Shown one piece after another: positions 1 through 10,139 of a stretch of DNA of 25,180 bases. Each line of letters begins with the position of its first letter. Within the stretch, counting starts at the first letter, position 1. Below the pieces are notes generated by a model that did no database searches, was not told the origin of the DNA, and was given only the letters and a program-made list of their open reading frames with translations. The DNA is from DASPUH01 sp035622975 (GTDB lineage: Bacteria > Chloroflexota > Limnocylindria > Limnocylindrales > CSP1-4), in the NCBI GenBank assembly GCA_035622975.1, contig DASPUH010000028.1:1-25180 (forward strand), given 5' to 3'. A program made the translations under genes and the position numbers.

Positions 1-1
1 C

Positions 2-1294
2 CGGGCAGCAGCCCTCAGCGAACGCCTTGCCACCTACCTGTGGGACGCGGGGGACGAAGCAGGGGCGCTGACGGCGGCCGCAGCGGCGGTCGACCTGATG
101 CCGGCGCAACCGGCGAGCCGCGAGCGGGCAGCGCTCCTGGCCAGCCGCGCCCGGCTGCTCATGCTGGCCAATCGCGACGTCGAGGCGCTGGACGTCTGCC
201 GGTCGGCGCTCGAGGTCGCTCGCGCAACGGAGGCGGAGCACGAGCTGGCGGGCGCGCTCATCACCGAGGCGACCCTCATCGGCCGCAGCGATCCCCGGCG
301 CGGGGTCGAGATGCTCGAGGCCGCCCGACGGCTCGCAGAGAAGCTCGACGATGTCGTTCAGGTGCTCCGCGCCGACAATAACCTGTGTGTGGCGCTGGAC
401 GCCCTCCGTGATTTCGATCGCGCACAGGAGGTCACGGCCCGTGCCATCTCCCTTGCCACGAAGGCCGGCTTGGAGCGGACGAACGGCCTCACGTTCTACG
501 TGAACGCGGTGGCGTTCGCGATATGGGCGTCACGGTTCAGCGAAGCGGTCTCGTTGGCCGAGCGAGCCATCGCCATCGGCGGCACGGGCGACCTCCTCGT
601 CTTCGCCCAAGCTGCCCGCGGAGCGGCGCTGATCGGTCTTGGTGAGCTATCCAGCGCCCTCGACGCGTTCGCGGACGCGCGGCGGGCGGCGCCGCGGGGC
701 ATGACCCCGGACACGATGGCGGACCTCATCAAGGACGAGGCGCTCGCGCTCTGGTGGCTCGGCAGGCCGGAGGAGGCCCTGGCACGACTCGACGAAGCGC
801 CCGCGGGCGACGGCGTCGGGCCGCTGCTGCGGGTCATCTGCCAGGTCTATCGCGCGATGATCGAGGCGTCACTCACGCAGGCAGCCCGGCTCGCCGGAGA
901 TACCCGGGGACGTGACACGCACCTGGCGGGCCTCGTCGCGGCCGCCGACGGCGCGAGATCCACCGCCAGGGAGGCGACCCGCGCCGACGGCTCGATCCCG
1001 TGGCCGATGCGGATCCAGCTCGCCCTGCTGCCCGGCGAAACGGCCCGTGCCGGCGGCGTCGGGGAGCCAGCCGCTTGGGCGGCCGTCGCGGAGGAGGAGG
1101 CGGACGTCGGCGACGTCTACTACGAGGCGTATGCGCGCTGGCGCCATGCCGAGGCACTGGCGGCCGAGGGATCCAGGTCCGCGGCGGTCAAGGCAGCCAT
1201 CCGCCGGGCGCGGCTGGTCGCAGAGCGCGCCGAAGCCGGCGGTATCGTCCGCGAACTCGACGCCCTGGATGCCACGCTGGTGTCAGCAGGATGA
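2..1294 (+). CDS. TPR-repeat C-terminal part of a large protein, 5' end outside the window
   Basis: The reading frame is open from base 2 without a start, so the gene begins outside the window. The visible 430 residues are almost wholly alpha-helical and Ala/Leu/Glu/Arg-rich, with degenerate TPR-like helix pairs (for example around RDVEALDVCRSALEVA and RPEEALARLDEAP). This architecture is typical of the C-terminal half of large AAA/STAND ATPase regulators of the LuxR/MalT or adenylyl-cyclase-linked type. The usual C-terminal LuxR helix-turn-helix is absent: the protein stops at DALDATLVSAG right after the repeats. Any NTPase or effector domain lies off the left edge. Function is therefore inferred only at the level of a protein-protein interaction scaffold or signal-transduction ATPase. 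Confidence 0.75.
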   Translation, partial: RAAALSERLATYLWDAGDEAGALTAAAAAVDLMPAQPASRERAALLASRARLLMLANRDVEALDVCRSALEVARATEAEHELAGALITEATLIGRSDPRRGVEMLEAARRLAEKLDDVVQVLRADNNLCVALDALRDFDRAQEVTARAISLATKAGLERTNGLTFYVNAVAFAIWASRFSEAVSLAERAIAIGGTGDLLVFAQAARGAALIGLGELSSALDAFADARRAAPRGMTPDTMADLIKDEALALWWLGRPEEALARLDEAPAGDGVGPLLRVICQVYRAMIEASLTQAARLAGDTRGRDTHLAGLVAAADGARSTAREATRADGSIPWPMRIQLALLPGETARAGGVGEPAAWAAVAEEEADVGDVYYEAYARWRHAEALAAEGSRSAAVKAAIRRARLVAERAEAGGIVRELDALDATLVSAG

Positions 1295-1318
1295 CACCGC
1301 GGCTGTCACGGGCATCCG

Positions 1319-1347
1319 TTGACGCCGCCCCGTTCGCGGCCCACTCT
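1319..1347 (+). promoter_or_regulatory. Weak promoter candidate for the 67-residue orphan gene
   Basis: A TTGACG hexamer (1319-1324) lies 17 nt before CACTCT (1342-1347), about 65 nt upstream of the ATG at 1412. The -35 match is good and the -10 match is poor, so this is only a suggestion. Confidence 0.2.
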
Positions 1348-1411
1348 ACGTCCATCGCCCGGACCGGCAGGTAAGCGGGCAGCGAGCACAGCACAGACTG
1401 AGAGGTCCGAC

Positions 1412-1615
1412 ATGGCGAACAAGAAGAAGCCCACCGCGCCCGAGGGCGTGGGCTCCAAGCTCAAGAACGACGGCGACGACGTCGAAGGCCACAGCTTCCT
1501 GATGCACCCGAGCACGGGCCAGGAGCTGGCGCGCTTCAAGAACGCCGACCTGGAGCGCCAGGCCCGCCAGCGCCAGCTGGCCAAGGAAGCGCGGCCCAAC
1601 AAGAACAGCCGCTGA
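1412..1615 (+). CDS. Small Lys/Arg-rich hypothetical protein (67 aa) with a DVEGH motif
   Basis: The ATG is preceded by a modest GAGAGG Shine-Dalgarno 6-7 nt upstream, and the gene is followed by a strong hairpin terminator, which makes a self-contained unit. The protein starts MANKKKPTAPEGVGSK. It then has an acidic patch (GDDVEGHSF) around residues 21-29 and ends in a basic, Gln/Arg-rich helix (LERQARQRQLAKEARPNKNSR region). There is no signal peptide, membrane helix or Cys. A short protein with a charged N-terminus and a D-V-E-G-H motif reminds me of small orphan proteins in actinobacteria and Chloroflexota, but I cannot name a family. An RNA- or DNA-binding role is possible from charge alone. 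Longer in-frame extension to 1319 is possible but has no better ribosome-binding site. Confidence 0.7.
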   Translation: MANKKKPTAPEGVGSKLKNDGDDVEGHSFLMHPSTGQELARFKNADLERQARQRQLAKEARPNKNSR

Positions 1616-1652
1616 CCGGCCGCCCACGCGGGCCGGCGGCAACCTACCTCCT

Positions 1653-1680
1653 ACGACCGGGCTCGCACGGGCCCGGTCGT
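1653..1680. terminator. Bidirectional hairpin terminator between convergent genes
   Basis: Perfect 10-bp stem ACGACCGGGC / GCCCGGTCGT with an 8-nt loop (1663-1670), followed on the plus strand by TTCCCTGTCT. It lies 37 nt after the stop of the 67-residue gene and 7 nt past the stop of the last gene of the minus-strand operon, so it can serve both. The U-tract is poor, as is common in high-GC genomes. Confidence 0.7.
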
Positions 1681-1687
1681 TCCCTGT

Positions 1688-2086
1688 CTAGGCGGCGGAG
1701 TCGGGCTCCGTCGTCTCGACCTCGGGCGCCGCGGCGTTCGCTGCGGGCTCGGTGGTCGGAGCGTCGGCCGAGGGCGTCGTCGTCGGAGCGGCGGCGCCTT
1801 CGCCGCTCATGCTGCGGCGGAGGTCACTGGCCACGTCACTGGCCTTGCGCGCGAGCCGCTGGCCCAGGTCCTCGGTGGCGTCGGCCACGCGGTGGGCCAC
1901 CGGACCCGCCTTGACGCCGGCGGCCGCGGTCACCTCCGCGGCACGGGCGCCGACCTCGCGCACGACGGGCGCCGCACGCTTGGCGAACTCGTCGACCGCC
2001 GCGGTCACCTTGTCGATGAGGGCGTCCGAGCCCGCCTCCCCGTCCGTGGCGGGATCCTGGTCATGGGGCGTAAGTGGTTCGGTCAT
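1688..2086 (-). CDS. Ala-rich amphipathic-helix protein at the end of the pur operon (132 aa)
   Basis: The start MTEPLTPHDQDPATDG is fixed by a strong AGGAGGT Shine-Dalgarno just upstream (minus strand, 2088-2098); longer frames lack one. Residues about 20-95 are a continuous Ala/Val/Arg/Glu amphipathic helix region (DALIDKVTAAVDEFAKRAAP, then ARAAEVTAAAGVKAGPVAHR). This resembles apolipoprotein-, phasin- or histone-H1-like coiled segments. The C-terminal third is a low-complexity Ala/Pro/Thr/Glu tail. It begins 29 nt after purNH and ends at the shared terminator, so it is probably co-transcribed with the purine genes. No enzymatic motif is visible and no specific function can be assigned. 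Confidence 0.75.
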   Translation of the reverse strand: MTEPLTPHDQDPATDGEAGSDALIDKVTAAVDEFAKRAAPVVREVGARAAEVTAAAGVKAGPVAHRVADATEDLGQRLARKASDVASDLRRSMSGEGAAAPTTTPSADAPTTEPAANAAAPEVETTEPDSAA

Positions 2087-2115
2087 GGTCCACCTCCTGT
2101 GCCGTGCAGTCTGCC

Positions 2116-4332
2116 TCAATGACGGAAATGGCGAACGCCGGTCGTGACCATCGCCGCGCCCGCGCGCTCGGCCGCGGCCACGACCTCGGCGTCCCGCACC
2201 GAGCCGCCGGGCTGGACGAAGGCGGAAACGCCGCCCCCGAGGCATGCCTCCACCCCGTCGGCGAAGGGAAAGAACGCGTCCGACGCGCAGACAGCCCCAT
2301 GCGCCCGTTCCGGGCCAGCCTTCTCGACCGCCAGTCGCGCGCTGTCGACGCGGCTCATCTGGCCCGCGCCAACCCCCACCAGGGCGCCGTCCTTGACCAG
2401 CACGATGGCATTCGACCGGACATGCCGCACGAGGCGCCACGCGAGGTCGAGGTCGCGGGCCTCGGCGGGTGTCGGAGCGCGCGACGTGACGACCGACCAC
2501 CCGTCCGGCCGATCGGCGGCCGTGTCGGCCGTGGTCGCCAGGACCCCGCCGCCCGCACTGCGGATCTCGACGTCCGGCACGGGCGGGCGGCCCAGCCACG
2601 GGTCGACCACGACTCGCAGGTTGGGCTTGCCGGCCAGGACGGTCGCCCCGTCCACGGTCAGCTCGGGGGCCACGACGACCTCCAGGAAGATCGCCGTGAG
2701 GCGCTCCGCGAGCGGTCCGTCCACCGGCCGCGTCACCGCCGCCACGCCGCCGTAGGCGCTGACCGGGTCGCCGGCGAGGGCGCGGTCCCAGGCCACGAGG
2801 ACGTCGTCACCCTCCGCCGCGCCGCATGGGTTGGCGTGCTTGACGATCACCGCGGCGGCCCCGTGCAGGTCGCGGGCCACCCCCGCGGCGGCCGCCGCGT
2901 CGAGCAGGTTGTTGTAGCTCAACGCCTTGCCCTGGCGGAGATCCACGCCCGTGGCGAACGGGCCGCTGCCGGCCGGCGCATCGGGGCGCCGATAGAGGGC
3001 CGCCACCTGGTGCGGGTTCTCGCCGTAGCGCAGCCGCTGGACCCGCTCCAGGTCCAGGACGAGGTGGAGCGGCAGCAGGTCGTCGGCCGCCCCGTCGGCC
3101 GCCCCGTCAGGCACGACGCCAAGGCGCCGGCTCAGCTCGGAGGCGATGTGCCCGTCGTATGCGTGCGTGCGCCGGAAGGCGGCCACGGCCAGCCGCCGAC
3201 GGGTCGCCTCCCCGACCGCGCCGTCGCGCTCCAGCTCCGCGATCACCGCCCCGTACTGGTCGGGCGAGGTGAGGACCGCCACCGAGGCGTGGTTCTTGGC
3301 CGCCGCCCGCACGAGGGCCGGGCCGCCGATGTCGATCTCCTCGATGAGCTCATCGATGGTGATGCCCGGCCGCTCGGCCGCCGCCTCGAACGGATAGAGG
3401 TTCACCACGACGAACTCGAACGGGGCGATGACGGCCGCCGCCAGCTCGGCGCGATGGCCGGCCTGGCGCCGGTCGGCCAGCACCCCGCCGTGGATGCGCG
3501 GGTGGACCGTCTTGACGCGACCGTCCAGCATCTCCGGGAAGCCGGTGACGTCGGCCACGTCGGTGACCGGCAGGCCTGCCTCGCGCAGGGTGCGGGCGGT
3601 GCCGCCGGTGGACACGAGCTCGACCTCGCGGGTCATCAGCTCACGGGCCAGCTCCAGCAGCCCAGCCTTGTCGGACACCGACAGGAGTGCCCGGCGAGGC
3701 CACGGGACCTCCGCCGCGGCGGCCGCATCGATGGCCACCCGGCCGTCGTCGCCGAGCGTCAGCGCGCCGCCTGCCAGCAGGGCGACGGCGCGCGGAAGCA
3801 GCCGGTGCTCCACGGCGTGGATCCGGGGGGCCAGGCTCGCGCCGTCATCGTCGCGGCGTATCGCCACCGCCTCCTGGAAGACGATCGGGCCGCCGTCGAG
3901 CGTCTCGTCTACGAGGTGCACCGTCACCCCGGTGACGGTCACGCCGGCCGCCAGGGCGTCGTCGATGGCATGCCCGCCGGCGAATGCCGGGAGCAGGCTC
4001 GGGTGGACGTTGAGGATCCGTCCGCGGAACGCCGCCAGCACGGCCGGGCCCAGCAGCCGCATGAAGCCGGCGAGCGCCACGACACCGACCTGCGCCTCGC
4101 GCAGTGCGGCAGCCAGCGCGGCGTCCCATGCGCCCTGACCGGGCCAGTCGAGCGGCCGCAGCAGCAGCGTCGGCACGCCGGCCGCGCGGGCGATGCCGAG
4201 GGCCGGGCAATCGCGGTCGGCGAAGACGAGCGTGACATGGCCGCCCAGCGCCCCGCGCCGCTGGGCCTGCAGGAGTGCCGCGAGGTTGGAGCCCGTGCCC
4301 GAGACTCCGACCGCGACCGCCGTCGGTGCCAT
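2116..4332 (-). CDS. purNH: Trifunctional fusion: GAR transformylase (PurN) + AICAR transformylase/IMP cyclohydrolase (PurH)
   Basis: A single 738-residue frame carries two normally separate enzymes. Residues 1 to about 200 are PurN: N-terminal VGVSGTGSNL, the formyl-transfer motif ILNVHPSLLPAF with N108 and H110, and LDGGPI with D146. These correspond to the Asn-His-Asp triad of E. coli PurN. Residues from about 213 (RRALLSVSDKAGL) are complete PurH. The IMP cyclohydrolase part has STGGTA (241-246) and DGRVKTVHPRIHGG (270-283). The AICAR transformylase part has KHANPCG (498-504), RSNAIVLVKDG and GAGQMSRVDSARLA. Both transformylases use 10-formyl-tetrahydrofolate in cytosolic purine synthesis. 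The start overlaps the purM stop by one base (TGATG), implying translational coupling. No stop or Shine-Dalgarno sits at the domain junction, so the fusion looks real. Confidence 0.97.
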   Translation of the reverse strand: MAPTAVAVGVSGTGSNLAALLQAQRRGALGGHVTLVFADRDCPALGIARAAGVPTLLLRPLDWPGQGAWDAALAAALREAQVGVVALAGFMRLLGPAVLAAFRGRILNVHPSLLPAFAGGHAIDDALAAGVTVTGVTVHLVDETLDGGPIVFQEAVAIRRDDDGASLAPRIHAVEHRLLPRAVALLAGGALTLGDDGRVAIDAAAAAEVPWPRRALLSVSDKAGLLELARELMTREVELVSTGGTARTLREAGLPVTDVADVTGFPEMLDGRVKTVHPRIHGGVLADRRQAGHRAELAAAVIAPFEFVVVNLYPFEAAAERPGITIDELIEEIDIGGPALVRAAAKNHASVAVLTSPDQYGAVIAELERDGAVGEATRRRLAVAAFRRTHAYDGHIASELSRRLGVVPDGAADGAADDLLPLHLVLDLERVQRLRYGENPHQVAALYRRPDAPAGSGPFATGVDLRQGKALSYNNLLDAAAAAGVARDLHGAAAVIVKHANPCGAAEGDDVLVAWDRALAGDPVSAYGGVAAVTRPVDGPLAERLTAIFLEVVVAPELTVDGATVLAGKPNLRVVVDPWLGRPPVPDVEIRSAGGGVLATTADTAADRPDGWSVVTSRAPTPAEARDLDLAWRLVRHVRSNAIVLVKDGALVGVGAGQMSRVDSARLAVEKAGPERAHGAVCASDAFFPFADGVEACLGGGVSAFVQPGGSVRDAEVVAAAERAGAAMVTTGVRHFRH

Positions 4333-5474
4333 CAGGCGGTGGTGCCGCGCTCGAGGTAGCGGGCGCCCCCCGCCACCGCGATCGGCACGACCGTGCCGAC
4401 CGACCAGGCGGCGACGCCGAGGCGCTCCGACATCCCGAGCGCGACGGTGACGCCCTCCGGCGGCACGACCAGGACCATGCCGAGGCCGCCGTTGAACGTG
4501 GCCCGGATCTCAACGTCGTCCAGGCCACCGAGCGCGCCAAGCAGCCGCATGACCGACGGCATCGGCCACCGGTCGACGTCGACGCGGGCGGCGAGGCCGT
4601 CGGGCAGGGCACGCGGCACGTTCCCCGGCAGGCCGCCCCCCGTCACGTGCGCCGCACCGCGCAGGTCGTGGCCCGCCACGCGCAGGGCCGCCCGAAGCTG
4701 GAGGACCGTCCGGGCGTACACGCGCGTGGGCGTCAGGAGCACGTCCGCGACCGTGGCCATCGCGTGCCCCGGTTCGGCGGCCAGCGCCGCATCCGCCGCC
4801 GGCCTGCCGAGCGTCCGGCGCAGGAGGGCCTGGTACGGACCCTGGAGGTCGACCTCCCACTGGCTCACGAGCGCGCGCACGAGGGAGAAGCCGTTGGCGT
4901 GGAGGCCCGAGGCCGCCAGCCCCAGCAGCACGTCCCCCGACCGGACCGCCGTGCCGTCGAGGAGATCCGATCGCTCCACGACCCCGATGCAGCAGCCGGC
5001 CAGGTCGAACTCGTGCGCCTCCATGAGCCCCGGATGCTCGGCCGTCTCGCCGCCGACGAGAGCGCAGCCGATCGCCGCACAGGCATCCGCGACCGAGCCC
5101 ACGATCGCCGCCACGGCCTCCGGCACGAGGCGCCCGACCGAGAGGTAGTCCAGGAAGGCCAGCGGCTCGGCGCCGCTGCACACCACGTCGTCGGCGCACA
5201 TGCCGACCACGTCCGCGCCGACGCCGTCGAAGCGGGCCGCGGCGGCCGCCAGCATCGCCTTCGTGCCGATGCCGTCGGTGGACGCCACCAGCAGCGGCTC
5301 GCGATAGCCCGCCGGGAGGGCGATCGCGCCGGCGAAGCCACCCAGCCCGCCGACCAGCTCGGGACGTCGGGTCCGCTCGATGGCAGGGCGCATCAGCTCC
5401 ACCGCCCGGTCGCCCGCGGCCACGTCCACGCCCGCCCGCGTGTAGGCCGGTCGCGGCGCCGTCCCCTTGGTCAC
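4332..5474 (-). CDS. purM: Phosphoribosylformylglycinamidine cyclo-ligase (AIR synthetase)
   Basis: Converts FGAM to AIR with ATP, step five of purine synthesis. The 380-residue protein shows the PurM/ThiL-fold signatures STDGIGTK (65-72), the GADVVGMCADDVV segment, GGETAE (141-146), ASGLHANG and THVTGGGLPGNVPR-like AIRS C-terminal motif near residue 290. It starts with GTG at 5474, overlapping the purF stop in a GTGA tetranucleotide. It is slightly longer than the usual 340-350 residues because of an N-terminal extension of about 10 residues and small insertions. All key regions are intact. Confidence 0.96.
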   Translation of the reverse strand: MTKGTAPRPAYTRAGVDVAAGDRAVELMRPAIERTRRPELVGGLGGFAGAIALPAGYREPLLVASTDGIGTKAMLAAAAARFDGVGADVVGMCADDVVCSGAEPLAFLDYLSVGRLVPEAVAAIVGSVADACAAIGCALVGGETAEHPGLMEAHEFDLAGCCIGVVERSDLLDGTAVRSGDVLLGLAASGLHANGFSLVRALVSQWEVDLQGPYQALLRRTLGRPAADAALAAEPGHAMATVADVLLTPTRVYARTVLQLRAALRVAGHDLRGAAHVTGGGLPGNVPRALPDGLAARVDVDRWPMPSVMRLLGALGGLDDVEIRATFNGGLGMVLVVPPEGVTVALGMSERLGVAAWSVGTVVPIAVAGGARYLERGTTA

Positions 5475-6880
5475 CGGACCGCCAGTGGCTCGTCCCGGGT
5501 GTCCTCCAGGACGAACTTGTGGCTCGCCACGTCATAGGGCACGGGCACGGGATACCGACCGTCGAAGCAGGCGAAGCAGAAGCGCTCGCGCGGCAGCTGC
5601 AAGGCGCCCAGGACGCCCTCGATGGAGAGGTAGGCCAGCGAGTCCGCGCCCACGTAGTCGCGGATCTGGTCGAGGCTGTGGGTCGCGGCGATCAGCTCGG
5701 TCTCGATCTGCGTATCGATGCCGTAGAAGCAGGGGTTGAAGATGGGTGGCGCGCTGATCCGCAGATGGACTTCACGGGCTCCCGCGCGCCGGAGCAGGCT
5801 GACGATCTGCTTGGTGGTCGTGCCCCGCACGATCGAATCGTCGACCACGACGAGCCGCCGGCCGCGGATCTGCTCGCGCAGGGGGTTGAGCTTGACGTTG
5901 ACGCCTCGCTGCCGCAGGGCCTGGCTGGGCTGGATGAAGGTCCGGCCGGCGTACCGGTTCTTGACCATGCCCTCGCGATACGGCAGGCCACTCGCCTCCG
6001 CGTAGCCAGCCGCGGCGGGCGCGCCCGTCTCGGGCACCGGCATGACGATGTCCGCCTGGGCCGGTGCCTCCCGTGCGAGCGCCTCGCCCATACGGCGGCG
6101 GGCCTCATAGAGGTTGCGGCCGAGCATGTAGGAATCCGGCCGGGCGAAGTAGATGAGCTCGAAGACGCACAGGTTCTCGTGCCCCTCCGCGAACCGGACG
6201 GAGCGCGGTCCGCCGGCCTCGCCGAGCACGACCATCTCCCCCGGGGCCACGTCGCGCACGTACTCCCCACCCAGGACATCGAGCGCGGCGGTCTCCGAGG
6301 CCAGGACCCACCCATCGTCGGGCAACCGCCCCAGGACGAGCGGCCGGAAGCCATGCGGATCCCGGATGCCGACGAGGCGCTGGCCGTCCATGACCACCAG
6401 GGCATAGGCCCCCTCCGTCCGCGGCAGGACCCGCAGGAGCGCTTCGACCAGGTCGCCGGCCGGCTCCTCGGCGAGCATCGCGGTGAGGAGCTCCGTGTCG
6501 GTCGTCGCCGTGAGGCGGCCGCGACCGCCGGGCAGGTCGGCCAGCAGCTGCCGGGTATTGACCAGGTTGCCGTTGTGGCTGACGGCGACCGGCCGGTGCG
6601 GCCCGATGCGGAAGGTGGGCTGGCTGTTCTCCCAGCTCGTCGAGCCGGTGGTCGAGTAGCGGCAGTGGGCGCTCGCGAGGTGCCCCCGCAGCGAGGGCAG
6701 CCGCCGCTCGTCGAGGACCTGCGCGACCAGCCCCAGGTCCTTGTAGACCATCACGTCGTGGCCGTCGCTGACGGCCACCCCGGCCGACTCCTGCCCGCGG
6801 TGCTGCAGCGCGAAGAGGCCGAGTGCGGCGAGGGGGGCCGCCTCGTGGCCCGGGCTGAAGACGCCCAGCACGCCGCACAC
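5471..6880 (-). CDS. purF: Amidophosphoribosyltransferase
   Basis: First committed step: PRPP plus glutamine to phosphoribosylamine. The GTG start is followed directly by Cys2 (MCGVLGVFSP), so the catalytic N-terminal nucleophile is exposed by Met removal alone and there is no B. subtilis-type propeptide. The class II glutaminase domain occupies about 1-235 (LQHRGQESAG, HCRYSTTGS, SHNGNLVN, RDPHGFRPL). The PRT domain carries the PRPP loop VVVDDSIVRGTTT (344-356). Cys238, Cys384, Cys435 and Cys438 match the four [4Fe-4S] ligand positions of the oxygen-sensitive B. subtilis-type enzymes. The start lies 3 nt after the purL stop, and the gene end overlaps purM. Confidence 0.97.
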   Translation of the reverse strand: MCGVLGVFSPGHEAAPLAALGLFALQHRGQESAGVAVSDGHDVMVYKDLGLVAQVLDERRLPSLRGHLASAHCRYSTTGSTSWENSQPTFRIGPHRPVAVSHNGNLVNTRQLLADLPGGRGRLTATTDTELLTAMLAEEPAGDLVEALLRVLPRTEGAYALVVMDGQRLVGIRDPHGFRPLVLGRLPDDGWVLASETAALDVLGGEYVRDVAPGEMVVLGEAGGPRSVRFAEGHENLCVFELIYFARPDSYMLGRNLYEARRRMGEALAREAPAQADIVMPVPETGAPAAAGYAEASGLPYREGMVKNRYAGRTFIQPSQALRQRGVNVKLNPLREQIRGRRLVVVDDSIVRGTTTKQIVSLLRRAGAREVHLRISAPPIFNPCFYGIDTQIETELIAATHSLDQIRDYVGADSLAYLSIEGVLGALQLPRERFCFACFDGRYPVPVPYDVASHKFVLEDTRDEPLAVR

Positions 6881-6883
6881 GGC

Positions 6884-9195
<2,312 letters not shown>

Positions 9196-9199
<4 letters not shown>

Positions 9200-9879
9200 G
9201 CCGCGGCGCTGGCGAGGCCGCTGCCGACCAGCGAGCGCAGCAGCAGCAGCCCGTCCGCCGACCCGAGCAGCGGTTCGGCGGCGCGTTCCGGGTGGGGCAT
9301 CAGGCCGCAGACGTTGCCCCGCCGGTCGATCACGCCGGCGATGTCGCGCGCCGAGCCATTGGGGTTGCCCTCGGGCGCCACGTAGCGGAAGACCACGCCG
9401 CGACGCGCCTCCAGGGCATCCAGCTCGTCCGGGGGCAGGAAGAAGTTGCCCTCCCCGTGCGCGATCGGCAGGCGCAGCGTCATGCCTGGCGGGACGGCCC
9501 GCGTGAAGGGCGTGTCGGTGCGCTCGACGGCCAGGCGGACCCAGCGGTGCTCGAAGCGCAGCGAGGCGTTGCGCAGCAGGGCCCCGGGCACCAGGCCGGC
9601 CTCTGCCAGCACCTGGAAGCCGTTGCAGATGCCCAGGACCAGGCCTCCCCTGGCGGCGTGATCGCGGACCGCCTTCATGACCGGGCTGAAGCGGGCCAGC
9701 ACGCCGGCTCGAAGGTAATCGCCGTAGGCGAAGCCGCCGGGCAGGATCACGACCTCTGCACCCCGCAGGTCCGGTTCCTCGTGCCACAGGGCCACCGGTT
9801 CCGCGCCCGCCAGCTCGACCCCGTGCAGCGTGTCCCGGTCGCAGTTGCTGCCCGGGAAGACGACCACGCCCACCCTCAT
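9196..9879 (-). CDS. purQ: FGAM synthase glutaminase subunit
   Basis: Class I glutamine amidotransferase that feeds ammonia to PurL. The 227-residue protein starts MRVGVVVFPGSNCDRDT, an archetypal PurQ N-terminus. It contains LPGGFAYGDYLRAG, the nucleophile elbow GICNGFQVL with Cys85, NGSARDIAGV, and MPHPERA with His196 and Glu198 completing the triad. The ATG overlaps the purS stop by ATGA. An upstream in-frame ATG at 9912 lies inside purS and would add 11 unrelated residues, so it was not used. Confidence 0.96.
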
Positions 9880-10139
9880 GCGACCGGCTCCCCCAGGGGC
9901 TCGACACGCCACGCCTCGATGAGCGGGTTGGCGAACAGCTCGCCGGCCAGGCGGTCCACGATCGATCGGGCGGCCCCCGCGTCGGCCGCCTCGACCGCCA
10001 GCTCGATCCGCCGGCCGACGCGCACGTCGTGTACCTCGGTGGCGTGGAGGTGGGGCAGCGAGCCCGCCACCGCCCGGCCCTGCGGATCCAGGATGCCCGC
10101 CCGCGGCATGACCGCCACGACGAAGCGGAAGGTCGTCAC
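9876..10139 (-). CDS. purS: FGAM synthase PurS subunit
   Basis: Small (87 aa) structural subunit that joins PurL and PurQ in Gram-positive and many other bacteria. The sequence has the PurS pattern: an N-terminal strand TFRFVVAVMPRAGILDPQGRA-type segment, then HLHATEVHDVRVGRRIEL, then a helix and LFANPLIEAWRVEPL (the conserved N-P-x-I/x-E end). The GTG start gives a 4-nt GTGA overlap with purC. It sits between purC and purQ as in many pur operons. Confidence 0.93.
   Translation of the reverse strand: MTTFRFVVAVMPRAGILDPQGRAVAGSLPHLHATEVHDVRVGRRIELAVEAADAGAARSIVDRLAGELFANPLIEAWRVEPLGEPVA

Noticed and set aside
2074..4359. Plus-strand open frame of 761 codons opposite purNH
   Set aside because: Same mirror-frame artefact; low-complexity Arg/Gly/His composition and no motif.
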